From Quisquiliibacterium sp. (GTDB lineage Bacteria; Pseudomonadota; Gammaproteobacteria; Burkholderiales; Burkholderiaceae_E), in assembly GCA_023257915.1 (NCBI GenBank), contig JALRBB010000395.1:1-10836 (forward strand): a stretch of DNA of 10,836 nt, written 5' to 3'. Within the stretch, counting starts at the first letter, position 1. The number at the start of each line of letters is the position of its first letter. Below are positions 9,968 to 10,836 of the stretch, one piece after another. A program made the translations under genes and the position numbers. The notes beneath the pieces were generated by a model. The model searched no databases, had not been told where the DNA came from, and saw only the letters and a list, made by a program, of their open reading frames with translations.

Positions 9968-10836
9968 CTAGTTCTTGCCCTGCAACCCCGATTTCGGGCG
10001 CCGGGCAGCACGCGCCCGCAGCGGCGCACTCGCGTCCGGGCCTGGCTGAGCCGGCTGCATGACCCCTTCAAGGTCATGCTCATCGCTACCGGTGATCAGC
10101 ACCTGGACAAAACCGCCAATCGGCAGCTTGCCTTCACCGCCGAAGCGCACGACACCGTCGATCTCGGGTGCGTCCATCGCCGTTCTTCCGACCGCGATCA
10201 TGTCGCCATCGTCGTCTTGCTCGATGCCATCGACCAGAACACGCATCGTGCGGCCGACGAAGCGTTGCAGACGCTCGCGCGAGATTTCGGATTGCACATG
10301 CATGAAACGCTCGCGGCGCTCCTGCCTGAGCTCGTCCGGAACAGCGTCCGGCAAAGCGTTTGCCGAGGCGCCATCGACCGGCGAGTAAGCAAAGCAGCCC
10401 ACGCGATCGAGCTGCGCCTCGCGCAGGAAGTCGAGCAAAAATTCAAACTCCTGCTCGGTTTCGCCCGGAAAGCCAGCAATGAAGGTGCTGCGCACTGTCA
10501 GGTCCGGGACCGCCTTGCGCCAAGCCTGTATCCGCTCGATATTCTTTTCTCCGGAGGCCGGGCGTTTCATCAGCTTCAAAATCCGCGGATGAGCATGCTG
10601 AAACGGGACATCCAGATAAGGCAGCACCCTGCCCTGCGCCATCAGTTCCAGGACCTCGTCAACATGTGGGTACGGATACACGTAGTGCAGGCGAACCCAG
10701 GCGTTGTGAGCAGCGGCGAGATCACCGAGCTCGCGAACCAGTTCCAACATTCGGGTGCGCACAGGTCGCCCATCGACAAAACCGGTACGGTAGCGCACGT
10801 CGACGCCGTAGGCCGAGGTGTCCTGAGACATGACCA
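9968..10836 (-). CDS. rimO: Ribosomal protein S12 methylthiotransferase RimO, 5' end missing
   Basis: RimO adds a methylthio group to an aspartate of ribosomal protein S12 (Asp89 in E. coli), using radical SAM chemistry and two Fe-S clusters. Only the C-terminal ~288 residues are visible; the N-terminal MTTase domain and the radical SAM cysteines lie beyond the right edge, and the frame is open to base 10836. Visible signatures are [62 protein letters not shown] and [12 protein letters not shown]. They are followed by a C-terminal TRAM domain ([10 protein letters not shown] to [13 protein letters not shown]) for substrate binding. MiaB is less likely because the [12 protein letters not shown] and SPVDGA motifs are RimO-type. 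After the TRAM domain there is a tail of about 30 residues, rich in Pro, Ala, Arg and Lys. The ATG at 10829-10831 is internal, not the start. Confidence 0.95.
   Translation of the reverse strand, partial: VMSQDTSAYGVDVRYRTGFVDGRPVRTRMLELVRELGDLAAAHNAWVRLHYVYPYPHVDEVLELMAQGRVLPYLDVPFQHAHPRILKLMKRPASGEKNIERIQAWRKAVPDLTVRSTFIAGFPGETEQEFEFLLDFLREAQLDRVGCFAYSPVDGASANALPDAVPDELRQERRERFMHVQSEISRERLQRFVGRTMRVLVDGIEQDDDGDMIAVGRTAMDAPEIDGVVRFGGEGKLPIGGFVQVLITGSDEHDLEGVMQPAQPGPDASAPLRARAARRPKSGLQGKN

Noticed and set aside
9376..10062. A 228-codon plus-strand open frame
   Set aside because: It is antisense to the DapA-like gene and the rimO end, low in complexity, with no recognisable domain.

Overview
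The window reads as ordinary chromosomal housekeeping DNA from a GC-rich proteobacterium, most likely a betaproteobacterium (Burkholderiales-like). This rests on the ispD-ispF, mfd and serB neighbourhood, on the GlpC-like Fe-S protein followed by a DUF3501 gene, and on uniformly GC-rich third codon positions. The taxonomic call is an inference. I see no mobile element, CRISPR array, tRNA, rRNA or phage-like gene, and almost every base is coding.

Layout, left to right. (1) Plus strand, 1-1823: the 3' part of a cysteine-rich Fe-S protein (GlpC/HdrB-like CCG family, cut by the left edge), then a DUF3501 gene. (2) A strong hairpin at 1847-1878 sits between these genes and the next, convergent pair. 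(3) Minus strand, 3205 down to 1904: ispD then ispF, two steps of the MEP isoprenoid pathway, as separate genes 93 bp apart. (4) An 81-bp divergent gap (3206-3286) lies between ispD and mfd. (5) Plus strand, 3287-8999: mfd (transcription-repair coupling factor), serB (phosphoserine phosphatase) and a YbfB/YjiJ-type MFS transporter, closely spaced and probably co-transcribed. (6) Minus strand, 10836 down to 9015: the 3' part of rimO (cut by the right edge), then a dihydrodipicolinate-synthase-family gene that lacks several DapA catalytic residues. Its 3' end meets the MFS gene tail-to-tail with 15 bp between them.

How the genes work together: IspD and IspF act in the same pathway. Mfd links stalled RNA polymerase to nucleotide excision repair, SerB ends serine biosynthesis, and RimO modifies ribosomal protein S12; these three are unrelated in function. 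The least understood parts are the Fe-S protein/DUF3501 pair and the divergent DapA-like aldolase/lyase. I found no convincing undescribed system. The items worth a second look are small: a chain of overlapping mini-ORFs leading into serB, a possibly leaderless ispD, the uncertain mfd start, and the substituted active site of the DapA-like protein.
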